This document shows, piece after piece, positions 1 through 7,291 of a stretch of 43,797 bases of DNA; within the stretch, counting starts at the first letter, position 1; each line of letters opens with the position of its first letter. The translations under genes were made by a program, and so were the position numbers. The stretch spans positions 1 to 43,797 of the forward strand of contig JAGBJE010000116.1 in assembly GCA_017934625.1 (NCBI GenBank), read 5' to 3'. The stretch is from Pseudobutyrivibrio sp. (GTDB taxonomy: Bacteria; Bacillota; Clostridia; Lachnospirales; Lachnospiraceae). Below the pieces are notes generated by a model. That model was not told the origin of the DNA. It made no database searches and saw only the letters and a list, made by a program, of their open reading frames with translations.

Positions 1-214
1 AGTATATGCGGCTTCTCCGATTACACTTATAAAATATATAAGTGTTTTTGTATAGCCATTGAAAACCACTTAAATCGCCCCTGAAAAAGTGCGTTTATTT
101 CAGGTTTTCTCCAAAAACACTTAACTTTTTAAAATTGGTGGTAAGTGTTTTCTTTTATAATCATATTCCACTTAACAATTCCGGTGAAAGTTAAGTGTTT
201 TATCGATTCTTGGA
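1..214. repeat. CACTTA/TAAGTG-rich repeat element, copy A (left part outside window)
   Basis: Seven perfect CACTTA or TAAGTG hexamers lie at 24, 39, 67, 118, 142, 169 and 192. They form three hairpins: ACACTTATA/TATAAGTGT (23-31/37-45), AAAACACTTA/TAAGTGTTTT (114-123/142-151) and CACTTAA/TTAAGTG (169-175/191-197). Bases 21-203 align with 41142-41325 at roughly 85 percent identity, and the similarity runs leftward to base 1, so the element continues off the window. The stretch 1-333 holds no convincing ORF. It could be a structured RNA gene, a non-autonomous repeat or a leader of the downstream gene; I cannot tell which. Confidence 0.8.
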
Positions 215-339
215 ATATCGCTTACATTAGCTAAACTAAAAACATTATTTCTACAGAAATGAATTTCTTTTTGAGTGTGTATTAGTATAATAATATTCAG
301 AATTCTAACTATACAAATTATATTCAAGAGGAAATGCTT

Positions 340-1197
340 ATGAAAAAAGGACTAGTTATGGAAGGCGGTGCCATGAGAGGCATGTTTACCTGCGGTGTAA
401 TAGATGTTCTTATGGAAAATGGAATTGATTTTGACAGTGCTGTAGGGGTATCTGCCGGTGCCACATTTGGACTTAATATTAAATCGAAGCAGATTGGGAG
501 AGGCTTAAGATATAACAAGATTTATTGTAATGACAAGCGCTACGCCAGCATTCAATCTCTTATTAAAACTGGTGATATCTACAACGTGCCATTTTGCTAT
601 GGCACACTTCCTTATGAATTAGATAAATGGGACATTAATACATTTTACAGTAATCCAATGGATTTCTATTGCGTAGCAACAGATATAAAGACAGGCCAGG
701 CTGTGTATCATAAATGCAATAATTATGATACAACTCCTGCTGGTGAAGATATCAAATGGATTAGAGCATCTGCATCTATGCCTATAGTTTCTAGGCCTGT
801 GCAGATTGATGATGGGCTATATCTCGATGGTGGAATGTCAGATTCCATTCCACTTAAATTTATGGAGGGTCAGGGTTGCGATAAGATTCTTGTAATTGAA
901 ACCCAACCTGCCAGCTACGTGAAAAAGCCGCAGAAATATATGGGCCTTATCAAGCTAAAGCTTCGCAAATATCCTAAGATGATTGCCACTATGGCTGGTA
1001 GGCATGATATGTATAACGACCAAAAAGCCTATGTAAAATCCAAGGAAGAGGCAGGCGATATCTTTGTCATTCGCCCAGATGCTCCCCTTAACATCGGCGC
1101 CACTGAAAAGAATCCTGATGAGCTGCAGCGGGTATATGATGAGGGTCGTCGCATAGCCATAGAACGATTAGATGATTTAAAGAAATACTTAGCTTAG
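340..1197 (+). CDS. patatin-like phospholipase family protein (YjjU-type)
   Basis: This is a probable serine lipid acyl hydrolase of about 285 residues with no signal peptide, so cytoplasmic. The N-terminus carries the glycine-rich oxyanion motif EGGAMRG. The nucleophile elbow GVSAG sits about 30 residues later, and the catalytic aspartate motif DGG occurs in YLDGGMSDSIPL near residue 168. The length and C-terminal region suit the YjjU/RssA branch of the patatin family. An ATG at 334 exists, but the AGAGGA ribosome site ends at about 332, leaving no room; the ATG at 340 gives normal spacing. The physiological substrate is unknown. It stands alone, about 70 bases before the lipoprotein gene. 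Confidence 0.85.
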   Translation: MKKGLVMEGGAMRGMFTCGVIDVLMENGIDFDSAVGVSAGATFGLNIKSKQIGRGLRYNKIYCNDKRYASIQSLIKTGDIYNVPFCYGTLPYELDKWDINTFYSNPMDFYCVATDIKTGQAVYHKCNNYDTTPAGEDIKWIRASASMPIVSRPVQIDDGLYLDGGMSDSIPLKFMEGQGCDKILVIETQPASYVKKPQKYMGLIKLKLRKYPKMIATMAGRHDMYNDQKAYVKSKEEAGDIFVIRPDAPLNIGATEKNPDELQRVYDEGRRIAIERLDDLKKYLA

Positions 1198-1266
1198 TCT
1201 ATTGAATATAAAGCTCAGAGTGCTAGAATTACTGTTGCAAAATTAAAGGACACAAAGGAGATATAT

Positions 1267-2094
1267 ATGAAAAAGTTATTAGTAGTTCTATGTATGCTTA
1301 CACTAGCTGTAACAGCCTGTGGAAAAAAGGAAGAAGCTGTTGATACACCAGCCACAGCAAATACAGGCAATAATACAGTTGCACCAGAGGAATCAGAAGA
1401 TACAAATAATTCCGAAGAAACTGTAAATTTAGCAGAGTATGTTGGGCGCTATAGCAGCGAGGAAGCCGAAGTTAATATAAATAAAACAGGGGATAGTTAT
1501 TCCATGGAAGTGGCAATCTACGGTCTTGCTAATATGGACGAAGGCCAAGTATCTGTTTCAGATAGCGGTGTGTTTTTCAATTCCATTGATCCTAATGGAA
1601 ATCCTATGACTCTTTCTTTTATCAGTAACGATGATGAAACATATACTCTTAAGGTTGAGGCAAGTTCATGGGAATTGCTAGATACAGGCACTGTATTCGA
1701 GGGGCTTATCAAGGGTAGTGCTGAAGAATCTAATAGTGCTACAAGCGATTTAGAAGATGGTACATATTATACAACTCTTTCCTCTGAGCCAGCTGATTAT
1801 GCTCCATCCTATGCAACTGAATTTGTACTAGAGGCTGACTGCATTGTTGTTGATGCATCTTTTGACTTAATGAGTGATGATGGCTATGAAGCTCTTTCAA
1901 CACTGGAAAAGAAGCCATATACAATTGCAATTGATGGTAACACAAAGTTCTTAGCAGGTGGTGGCGAAGGCGAGCCACAGTACATGAGCGCTACAGAGTT
2001 CAACGACTACATTGAGCAGTGCATGGGCTCAGGACTTGGTCTAAATATCATTATTAAAAATGGTGTAGCTGTAGAAATTGGAATTTGGTCTTAA
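1267..2094 (+). CDS. secreted lipoprotein of unknown function
   Basis: A 275-residue protein starting with a lipoprotein signal peptide: positive KK, a hydrophobic run, then lipobox LAVTAC with Cys near residue 18 as the lipidation site. An acidic Thr/Asn/Glu-rich spacer follows at residues 20-55. The rest looks like two small beta-rich segments (about 55-150 and 165-275). The second starts with DLEDGTYYTTL, a pattern seen in Firmicute surface lipoproteins without a clear biochemical role. The ribosome site AAAGGAG lies at a good distance from the ATG. I do not recognise a catalytic motif. Confidence 0.75.
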   Translation: MKKLLVVLCMLTLAVTACGKKEEAVDTPATANTGNNTVAPEESEDTNNSEETVNLAEYVGRYSSEEAEVNINKTGDSYSMEVAIYGLANMDEGQVSVSDSGVFFNSIDPNGNPMTLSFISNDDETYTLKVEASSWELLDTGTVFEGLIKGSAEESNSATSDLEDGTYYTTLSSEPADYAPSYATEFVLEADCIVVDASFDLMSDDGYEALSTLEKKPYTIAIDGNTKFLAGGGEGEPQYMSATEFNDYIEQCMGSGLGLNIIIKNGVAVEIGIWS

Positions 2095-2104
2095 TTAAAA
2101 ATAA

Positions 2105-2132
2105 GCCCCTCCCATTAGTCAATGGGAGGGGC
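2105..2132. terminator. bidirectional terminator between lipoprotein and hsp20
   Basis: Perfect 12-bp arms GCCCCTCCCATT and AATGGGAGGGGC around a 4-base loop lie between two convergent genes. The T-rich tail is better on the minus strand (complement of the A-rich stretch 2094-2103), so it mainly ends hsp20 transcription. Confidence 0.8.
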
Positions 2133-2148
2133 CATGTAAACAAGACTG

Positions 2149-2592
2149 TTATCCTTCAATAGCTATATATTTTGTTTCTTCTTTTTCAGGAATAGCTTCC
2201 TTCTTAGGAATGTTCAAGCTAAGGACACCATCCTTGAATGCTGCGTGAATATCATCCTGTGTTACAGCATCACCTACATAAAAGCTTCTTGAGCAAGAAC
2301 CTGTGTAACGCTCACGTCTGATGAAGTTACCATCATCATCCTTCTCATCATTGCTACTGTTAGACTGGGCATTGATTGTAAGATATCCATCCTTAAGCTC
2401 TGCTTTGATATCTTCTTTAGCAAATCCTGGAAGGTTCATATCTAGCTGATAACCATTATCAGTTTCTTTTACATCTGTTGTCATCATTCGTGAAAAATCA
2501 CGATCGAATCTGGAACCACCAAAACCTGTTACACGTGGTACTGTGAAGAAATCATCCATAAAATCATTTGATAAAATACTAGGCATTAACAT
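2149..2592 (-). CDS. small heat shock protein, Hsp20/alpha-crystallin family
   Basis: A 147-residue ATP-independent holdase chaperone that binds unfolding proteins. The alpha-crystallin domain spans about residues 37-132. It shows the family's conserved segments, MNLPGFAKEDIKAEL near the start and the GVLSLNIPK signature near residue 127, flanked by a short N-terminal arm and a charged tail. The ribosome site AGGAGG (2601-2606) is 8 bases before the ATG at 2592. A second ATG two codons in is less well placed. The upstream promoter is overlapped by a perfect CIRCE operator, so HrcA repression and heat induction are expected. Confidence 0.95.
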   Translation of the reverse strand: MLMPSILSNDFMDDFFTVPRVTGFGGSRFDRDFSRMMTTDVKETDNGYQLDMNLPGFAKEDIKAELKDGYLTINAQSNSSNDEKDDDGNFIRRERYTGSCSRSFYVGDAVTQDDIHAAFKDGVLSLNIPKKEAIPEKEETKYIAIEG

Positions 2593-2690
2593 AATACTTA
2601 CCTCCTTTTATTGACGCTAGGCTTTTGGTCTAGTGGTTTTAATTGTTAGTGTCAAACTTGGGAACTTTTCTTTTCCCTTGTTCTGATTAT

Positions 2691-2719
2691 GTTATACACC
2701 CAATATTAGCACTCGTCAA
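2691..2719 (-). promoter_or_regulatory. sigma-A promoter of hsp20
   Basis: On the minus strand a -35 TTGACG (2714-2719) and a -10 TATAAC (2691-2696) are separated by exactly 17 bases. The -35 lies inside the CIRCE spacer and arm, so a bound repressor would block polymerase. Confidence 0.7.
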
Positions 2720-2732
2720 GTGCGAGTGCTAA
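2706..2732. promoter_or_regulatory. CIRCE operator (HrcA binding site)
   Basis: TTAGCACTC (2706-2714), a 9-base spacer, then GAGTGCTAA (2724-2732): a perfect match to the CIRCE consensus bound by the heat-shock repressor HrcA. CIRCE usually controls groESL and dnaK operons; here it sits in front of hsp20. Confidence 0.95.
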
Positions 2733-2777
2733 TAATTTATAATTATTTTATAATTTGTTAATAAATTGTCTGATATT

Positions 2778-4319
2778 TTACCAACACAGCGAATCGTCGA
2801 ACTCCTCTAAGCTGGCATCTACAGGCTCTTCCTTAAGGATGGTGCGCATGTAGCGGTTGACTTCGGTGCGCATGTCTCGTCTGGTGCCATCTAGAGGAAC
2901 CATCAGGTTGTGGTTTACCCAAATCCAGTGGATGCCACGCTTTCTGGCTTCTTCCTCAAAGAGGCCGTGGTAACCTGACATGGCTTTGCAGCCGATGTGA
3001 ACATACATGATAACCATATCCACATTCATCTGCTCACAGATTCTAAACAGGTCTTCAACACCAGTTTCGTAACCACCATTAGAGCGATTACGCATAATCA
3101 TATTTTCGTAAAGATGGCCCAGATCAAGAAGTGCCTGGTGCTTGTCGGTGGTGCTGACCATTTCTGTGGAAACGCAACAAAGCATATCGTTAATAGGTAG
3201 GATTCCCCAGCAATTCATAAGCCAGTTAGGGAATGCTGTATAGTAGGCAGCCTGCACACCCCAAAGGATGGCGCGATGTCTGTATTCCTTGCAGGCCATT
3301 TCCTTATTTTGATATGCCTTTGTGGCAAGGGCTGTTATCTTTTTGTCTGTATCTAAGAATATTTGGCTACGACCACCTGCTGCCATGTAAACGCCATAGC
3401 GGTAAAAGCCAAGTGTGGCACCAAGGAGCTGAGGATATGGGCTTTTGTTAATCTCCAGCCACTCTAAGAATTCCTTTGTCTCCTCGTTAAATCTAGCCAT
3501 ATTGCTAAATAGATAATCCCAATCGTACTTTTCACCAGTGTGGTCTTCGATAAATTTGATTGCATTAAGAACTTCCTCACCAGCGTATTCCTGTACACTC
3601 TCCTGCCTATGGCGGATAGGTGATGCCAGCTGGAAGGTAGGAATCCCCATACTCCTTGCCATAAGGCCACCACCCATAAGACTTCCATCACAGGTGGTAT
3701 TGCACTGAATAGCACATGCTCCAATAAGAGGAAAATCATCCTCTAGTGCTGCGCCAAATTCTGCTGCAGGCATAGGGCATACATCTGTTGGCACACCGTA
3801 TTCGTGGGTCTTGTCAACATAATGCATTACGCCGTTTTGGCACATAAATGAGCTGGTGTAGATAGCAGGCACCTCGTAGCTAACCCATTTAAGATTAGGA
3901 AAGCCGCCCATCAAGGTGCTCATCATGTTTTCATCGAAGACTACCATCTTCTTTGAAAGCTCTACATCATTACCAATCTCAGGATCGGCCCTAAACATAT
4001 CTGTAAGCGAAATAGTCATATCGATGATAATGAGACCAATTGCCTCGTGGGCAAGCCTAAGCTGAGTACCTCTTAAGCCCTCTGTATGTCTGTCCATAAA
4101 ATCAGGCACAGCCAGGTAATTACTCATCCAGCGATATCTAAAAAAGCCCTTGAAGTTATTAGGCTTCATCATGAATTTTCCAAGTGTAAAAAGATAGTAA
4201 AGCCATCTGGTGTAGTCGTACCAGGTATCCCTAAACCCACGCCATTCCCTGCGACGACGGGGACGTTTTCCAGAATATATTACCTTGCCAAGAGGCTCAC
4301 TTCCTAAAGCCTTTCCCAT
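2778..4319 (-). CDS. 2-hydroxyacyl-CoA dehydratase family protein, larger (HgdA-like) subunit
   Basis: A 513-residue member of the HgdA/HgdB/BcrC family, iron-sulfur enzymes that remove water from (R)-2-hydroxyacyl-CoA or reduce aromatic-CoA thioesters. Candidate cluster ligands are C181 (DVCPMP), C202, C206 and C210 (ACAIQCNTTCDGS) and C444 (HIGCKAMSG). The length is close to that of family alpha subunits. Its ATG overlaps the stop of the upstream gene by one base (TAATG), so the two are translationally coupled and probably form a heterodimer. No HgdC-type activator ATPase, CoA transferase or acyl-CoA dehydrogenase lies beside it, so the substrate cannot be told. Confidence 0.85.
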   Translation of the reverse strand: MGKALGSEPLGKVIYSGKRPRRRREWRGFRDTWYDYTRWLYYLFTLGKFMMKPNNFKGFFRYRWMSNYLAVPDFMDRHTEGLRGTQLRLAHEAIGLIIIDMTISLTDMFRADPEIGNDVELSKKMVVFDENMMSTLMGGFPNLKWVSYEVPAIYTSSFMCQNGVMHYVDKTHEYGVPTDVCPMPAAEFGAALEDDFPLIGACAIQCNTTCDGSLMGGGLMARSMGIPTFQLASPIRHRQESVQEYAGEEVLNAIKFIEDHTGEKYDWDYLFSNMARFNEETKEFLEWLEINKSPYPQLLGATLGFYRYGVYMAAGGRSQIFLDTDKKITALATKAYQNKEMACKEYRHRAILWGVQAAYYTAFPNWLMNCWGILPINDMLCCVSTEMVSTTDKHQALLDLGHLYENMIMRNRSNGGYETGVEDLFRICEQMNVDMVIMYVHIGCKAMSGYHGLFEEEARKRGIHWIWVNHNLMVPLDGTRRDMRTEVNRYMRTILKEEPVDASLEEFDDSLCW

Positions 4320-5521
4320 TAGCTGATTCTCCCTTCCTGTTTCTTAGCAGAAATCTTCTTCATTTCCACCCTTTCTACAAAAGCCTGAATACGAGTGCGA
4401 AGCTGTCCTGATGAACGAACAGCATAAGGCCTATCCACTGATAACACAGGATAGCCGTATTCCTCAGCCATCACATGGAAGGCGCTGGCTCGCTCATAGC
4501 CCCAATAATCGCAAAACTTAATCTGCTCATAGATTAGGCCATCGGCCTTGTATTCCTTGGCAAGCTTATCCACATATTCCCTGCGCTCCATTATCTTATC
4601 CTGGTTGAAAAAGCGTGGGCACTTGCCCCACTCTAGATATGTGCGGCAAATCTGAGTAAGCACATCCTCCTCATCATTAAGCTCAATCACCTGTCTGCCA
4701 GGAAGCGAACCAAAGCAATATCTATCTGCAACAACTAATGCTCCGCATTCCTCAGCAAGACCAATAAATTCCGGGTCGTCTATTTCAGAGCCTACCATGA
4801 CCACTCTGATGCGAGCCTTCTTTTCATTAGGTTCACGATGCTTTATTTCTTCTAAAGTATCCTGCAATTTATCAATAATCATATCCTTAGGACAACAGTA
4901 GCTTGCCAGGCAAAGCACTGCAAACTCATAGCCTGTGATAGGAGGATTATCGCATTTACGATAGTCACCAATTGCGGTAAGAAGCCTGCTCACTTCATTT
5001 TGCTGTTCCACAGCCGCACGCATTGCCTCATCTGATATATCCACTCCAAGCTTTTCATGAAGTGGCTCAAGCACATGCACACGCATTTGCTTAACATAAT
5101 GCTTTAGCGCCGTTTCGTCAGATTTCATAGGAACATCAGAATAGGTGACAAAGAAATCCTTGTTAGGATTGGTATCAAGACGCTCAATATTTTCCACGCA
5201 ACGATTCATCTGGGCGCAGGCATCTGGCGCAATGATGCAATCCAAGAAATTGAACCCACCTTCTATAGCGCGCTCCAAATAAGCGCGACAAGCCTCACAC
5301 AAGGTGGAGCTCATGTAGTAGGTTCCCATTTCGATGGAGCCAGTTCGAGGCGCCCTAAGCCTTACAGAAAAACAACCTGGCAGATTAAGTAAAGGTTCAG
5401 GAATCTGAAAGCACACATGCCCAATGGCATATCTGCCCTCTTCCTTGGCCGCTCTTGCCAGGTCGTTATAAGTATCATCAAGAAGTTTTTCAAAATAATA
5501 AAGATGTTTTAAATCCTTCAT
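4319..5521 (-). CDS. 2-hydroxyacyl-CoA dehydratase family protein, smaller (HgdB-like) subunit
   Basis: A 400-residue partner of the downstream dehydratase subunit and first gene of the pair. It has the cysteines expected in the family: STLCEACRAYL and IIAPDACAQMNR in the N-terminal half, KFCDYWGYERA in the C-terminal half, followed by the conserved end LSVDRPYAVRSSGQLRTRI. The ribosome site AAGGGGG lies upstream of the ATG at 5521. The 160-base gap to the divergent gene at 5682 should hold promoters for both directions, but I could not assign boxes with confidence. Confidence 0.85.
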   Translation of the reverse strand: MKDLKHLYYFEKLLDDTYNDLARAAKEEGRYAIGHVCFQIPEPLLNLPGCFSVRLRAPRTGSIEMGTYYMSSTLCEACRAYLERAIEGGFNFLDCIIAPDACAQMNRCVENIERLDTNPNKDFFVTYSDVPMKSDETALKHYVKQMRVHVLEPLHEKLGVDISDEAMRAAVEQQNEVSRLLTAIGDYRKCDNPPITGYEFAVLCLASYCCPKDMIIDKLQDTLEEIKHREPNEKKARIRVVMVGSEIDDPEFIGLAEECGALVVADRYCFGSLPGRQVIELNDEEDVLTQICRTYLEWGKCPRFFNQDKIMERREYVDKLAKEYKADGLIYEQIKFCDYWGYERASAFHVMAEEYGYPVLSVDRPYAVRSSGQLRTRIQAFVERVEMKKISAKKQEGRIS

Positions 5522-5681
5522 TCATACCCCCTTAAATATATTGCTTATAATTTTATCAATAATTTGCCTAATACTCAACTGGTGTTTTTGTACAATCCTA
5601 TAAATAAATCACAAAATATAGTAATGATATTGCCCGCATCATACTAGATATGCTATTATATGGTTGAGTGGAGGATAAATA

Positions 5682-6479
5682 ATGTACAGGAATGATTTTC
5701 TTTTCAGTGCACAACTTAATTATCATTTAAATGTAGCAAATCCAAAGGATATAGAAACTTCTGCTTCTTCTGAAGATATTACTTCTATAAATCTTAGAAG
5801 CTGCACCTTTGAAAGCTTTTCTAATGCTCTTTTATATGAGCGTGCCCAAGATCCTGATTACAGCTTTATGGATTCTAGCTTAGATGCTGTTAAGCCATCT
5901 GATTTTGACGAATCTAAAAAATATAACTTTATTGATTTAACAGAATACGCTAAGCATACAGCAATCGCTATTGGCAACATGACTCTTTTCAGCGAGCTTC
6001 AAAAAATAGCCAGTGCAATAGAATCATTTATGGCTAATTCAGCCAGCACAAACAATTCTCCATCAAATGTAATCAGGCCTTTCGACGACTATAACAGCTT
6101 TGACATCAAGTCTCAGCCTGCCACTATGGAGGAGCTTGGCAGCTGTGTCATAGGTGGTGGAAGCGAAGGCGCTATCAAGATTGCAGCCACCTTCCATGAA
6201 AGTAGTACAGGAGAACATCCTATTGTTTCCATTAGATTTTATTCTATCAATAATAGGGTATATCTTACCAATCGTGACATTATTGGAATTGACAACATAT
6301 ATAAGGCTAATGCTTCATTAATGGAAGCCTTCGCATACATGAGCTATCGTGATTATCTTAATAATCATTTCAACTATTCTTTCGATAAGCTTCTCATAAG
6401 CGACTCAATCGAAATTGATAGCTTAGACGATATGTACAACAAGCATTACGACCTTCGTATATACGATAAACTATATTAA
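5682..6479 (+). CDS. protein of unknown function next to an AraC regulator
   Basis: A 265-residue soluble protein with no signal peptide or membrane segment and no motif I recognise. It has an excellent ribosome site (GGAGG) before the ATG. It is followed 21 bases later by the AraC-type regulator at 6501 and is probably co-transcribed with it. Its 3' end contains one copy of the palindrome TCGTATATACGA (6455-6466). Confidence 0.6.
   Translation: MYRNDFLFSAQLNYHLNVANPKDIETSASSEDITSINLRSCTFESFSNALLYERAQDPDYSFMDSSLDAVKPSDFDESKKYNFIDLTEYAKHTAIAIGNMTLFSELQKIASAIESFMANSASTNNSPSNVIRPFDDYNSFDIKSQPATMEELGSCVIGGGSEGAIKIAATFHESSTGEHPIVSIRFYSINNRVYLTNRDIIGIDNIYKANASLMEAFAYMSYRDYLNNHFNYSFDKLLISDSIEIDSLDDMYNKHYDLRIYDKLY
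6455..6466. repeat. palindrome TCGTATATACGA, copy 1
   Basis: Perfect 12-base palindrome near the 3' end of the unknown gene, read there as codons for R-I-Y-D. See the finding on the TCGTANNTACGA family. Confidence 0.7.
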
Positions 6480-6500
6480 GGGACTTTATGGAGCATAGTT

Positions 6501-7283
6501 ATGCAAGACAAGAACTTAAAATACGCCGTTGCCTCAGAGGATGATGAAATAGTTCATCGCCACCAAAACAGCGAGCTTTTATTCTATCAACAGGTGGCAA
6601 AGGGAGATGTGGAAGCTATTCATGAAAACTGCCTTAGGCATGAATTTTTAAATCAGGCTGGTGTTGGCCAGCTTTCTAAGGACCCTATCCAAAATCTTAA
6701 ATATCATTTTGTTGTTTCTGTTGCTATTATTTCCAGACTTTGTGTGGATAATGGAATGGAAATGGAAAAATCCTATAGACTTAGCGATCACTATATCCAA
6801 AAACTGGATAATATTTCTACCATAGAAGAAATGGAAGAAATCCACGATAGAATGGTATCTGATTACACCTATCGAATGCAGATTATCAGGCAAAATGCCG
6901 GCCTTTCCCGCCCTATGACAGAATGTATGAATTACATATACTCTCATATCAAGGAGCGAATCACTGTAAAAGATTTGGCAGAATATACCAGCAACTCTAC
7001 CAGCTATATTTCCAGACTTTTTAAGGAAGAGGTTGGGATTTCTACCAGTGATTACATCAGAAATGCCAAGCTTGAGGCATCTAAGAACTTACTTAGATTT
7101 AGCGATTATAGTCTTGCTGATATTGCAAACTATTTTTCATTTACATCGCAAAGTCATTTCAGCCAGCTCTTTTTAAAGAAAACTGGCCTGACACCAAAAA
7201 AGTACCGTGAGAAATACTACGGTACTCATTGGAAGGGGACCAAAGGCGATATAATGTCTTATACCGAACGGTCCCAAGAATGA
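6501..7283 (+). CDS. AraC/XylS-family transcriptional regulator
   Basis: A 260-residue regulator. The last third (about 145-245) is a double helix-turn-helix AraC domain. It has the recognition pattern TSYISRLFKEEVGISTSDYI and the second-helix signature SLADIANYFSFTSQSHFSQL ending in TPKKYREKYY. The N-terminal 140 residues are helical and match no cupin, so the effector is unknown. It reads convergently toward the GH94 gene, with only 8 bases between their 3' ends, and lies next to the beta-glucan operon. Control of that operon is plausible but unproven. Confidence 0.85.
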   Translation: MQDKNLKYAVASEDDEIVHRHQNSELLFYQQVAKGDVEAIHENCLRHEFLNQAGVGQLSKDPIQNLKYHFVVSVAIISRLCVDNGMEMEKSYRLSDHYIQKLDNISTIEEMEEIHDRMVSDYTYRMQIIRQNAGLSRPMTECMNYIYSHIKERITVKDLAEYTSNSTSYISRLFKEEVGISTSDYIRNAKLEASKNLLRFSDYSLADIANYFSFTSQSHFSQLFLKKTGLTPKKYREKYYGTHWKGTKGDIMSYTERSQE

Positions 7284-7291
7284 AGAAAATT

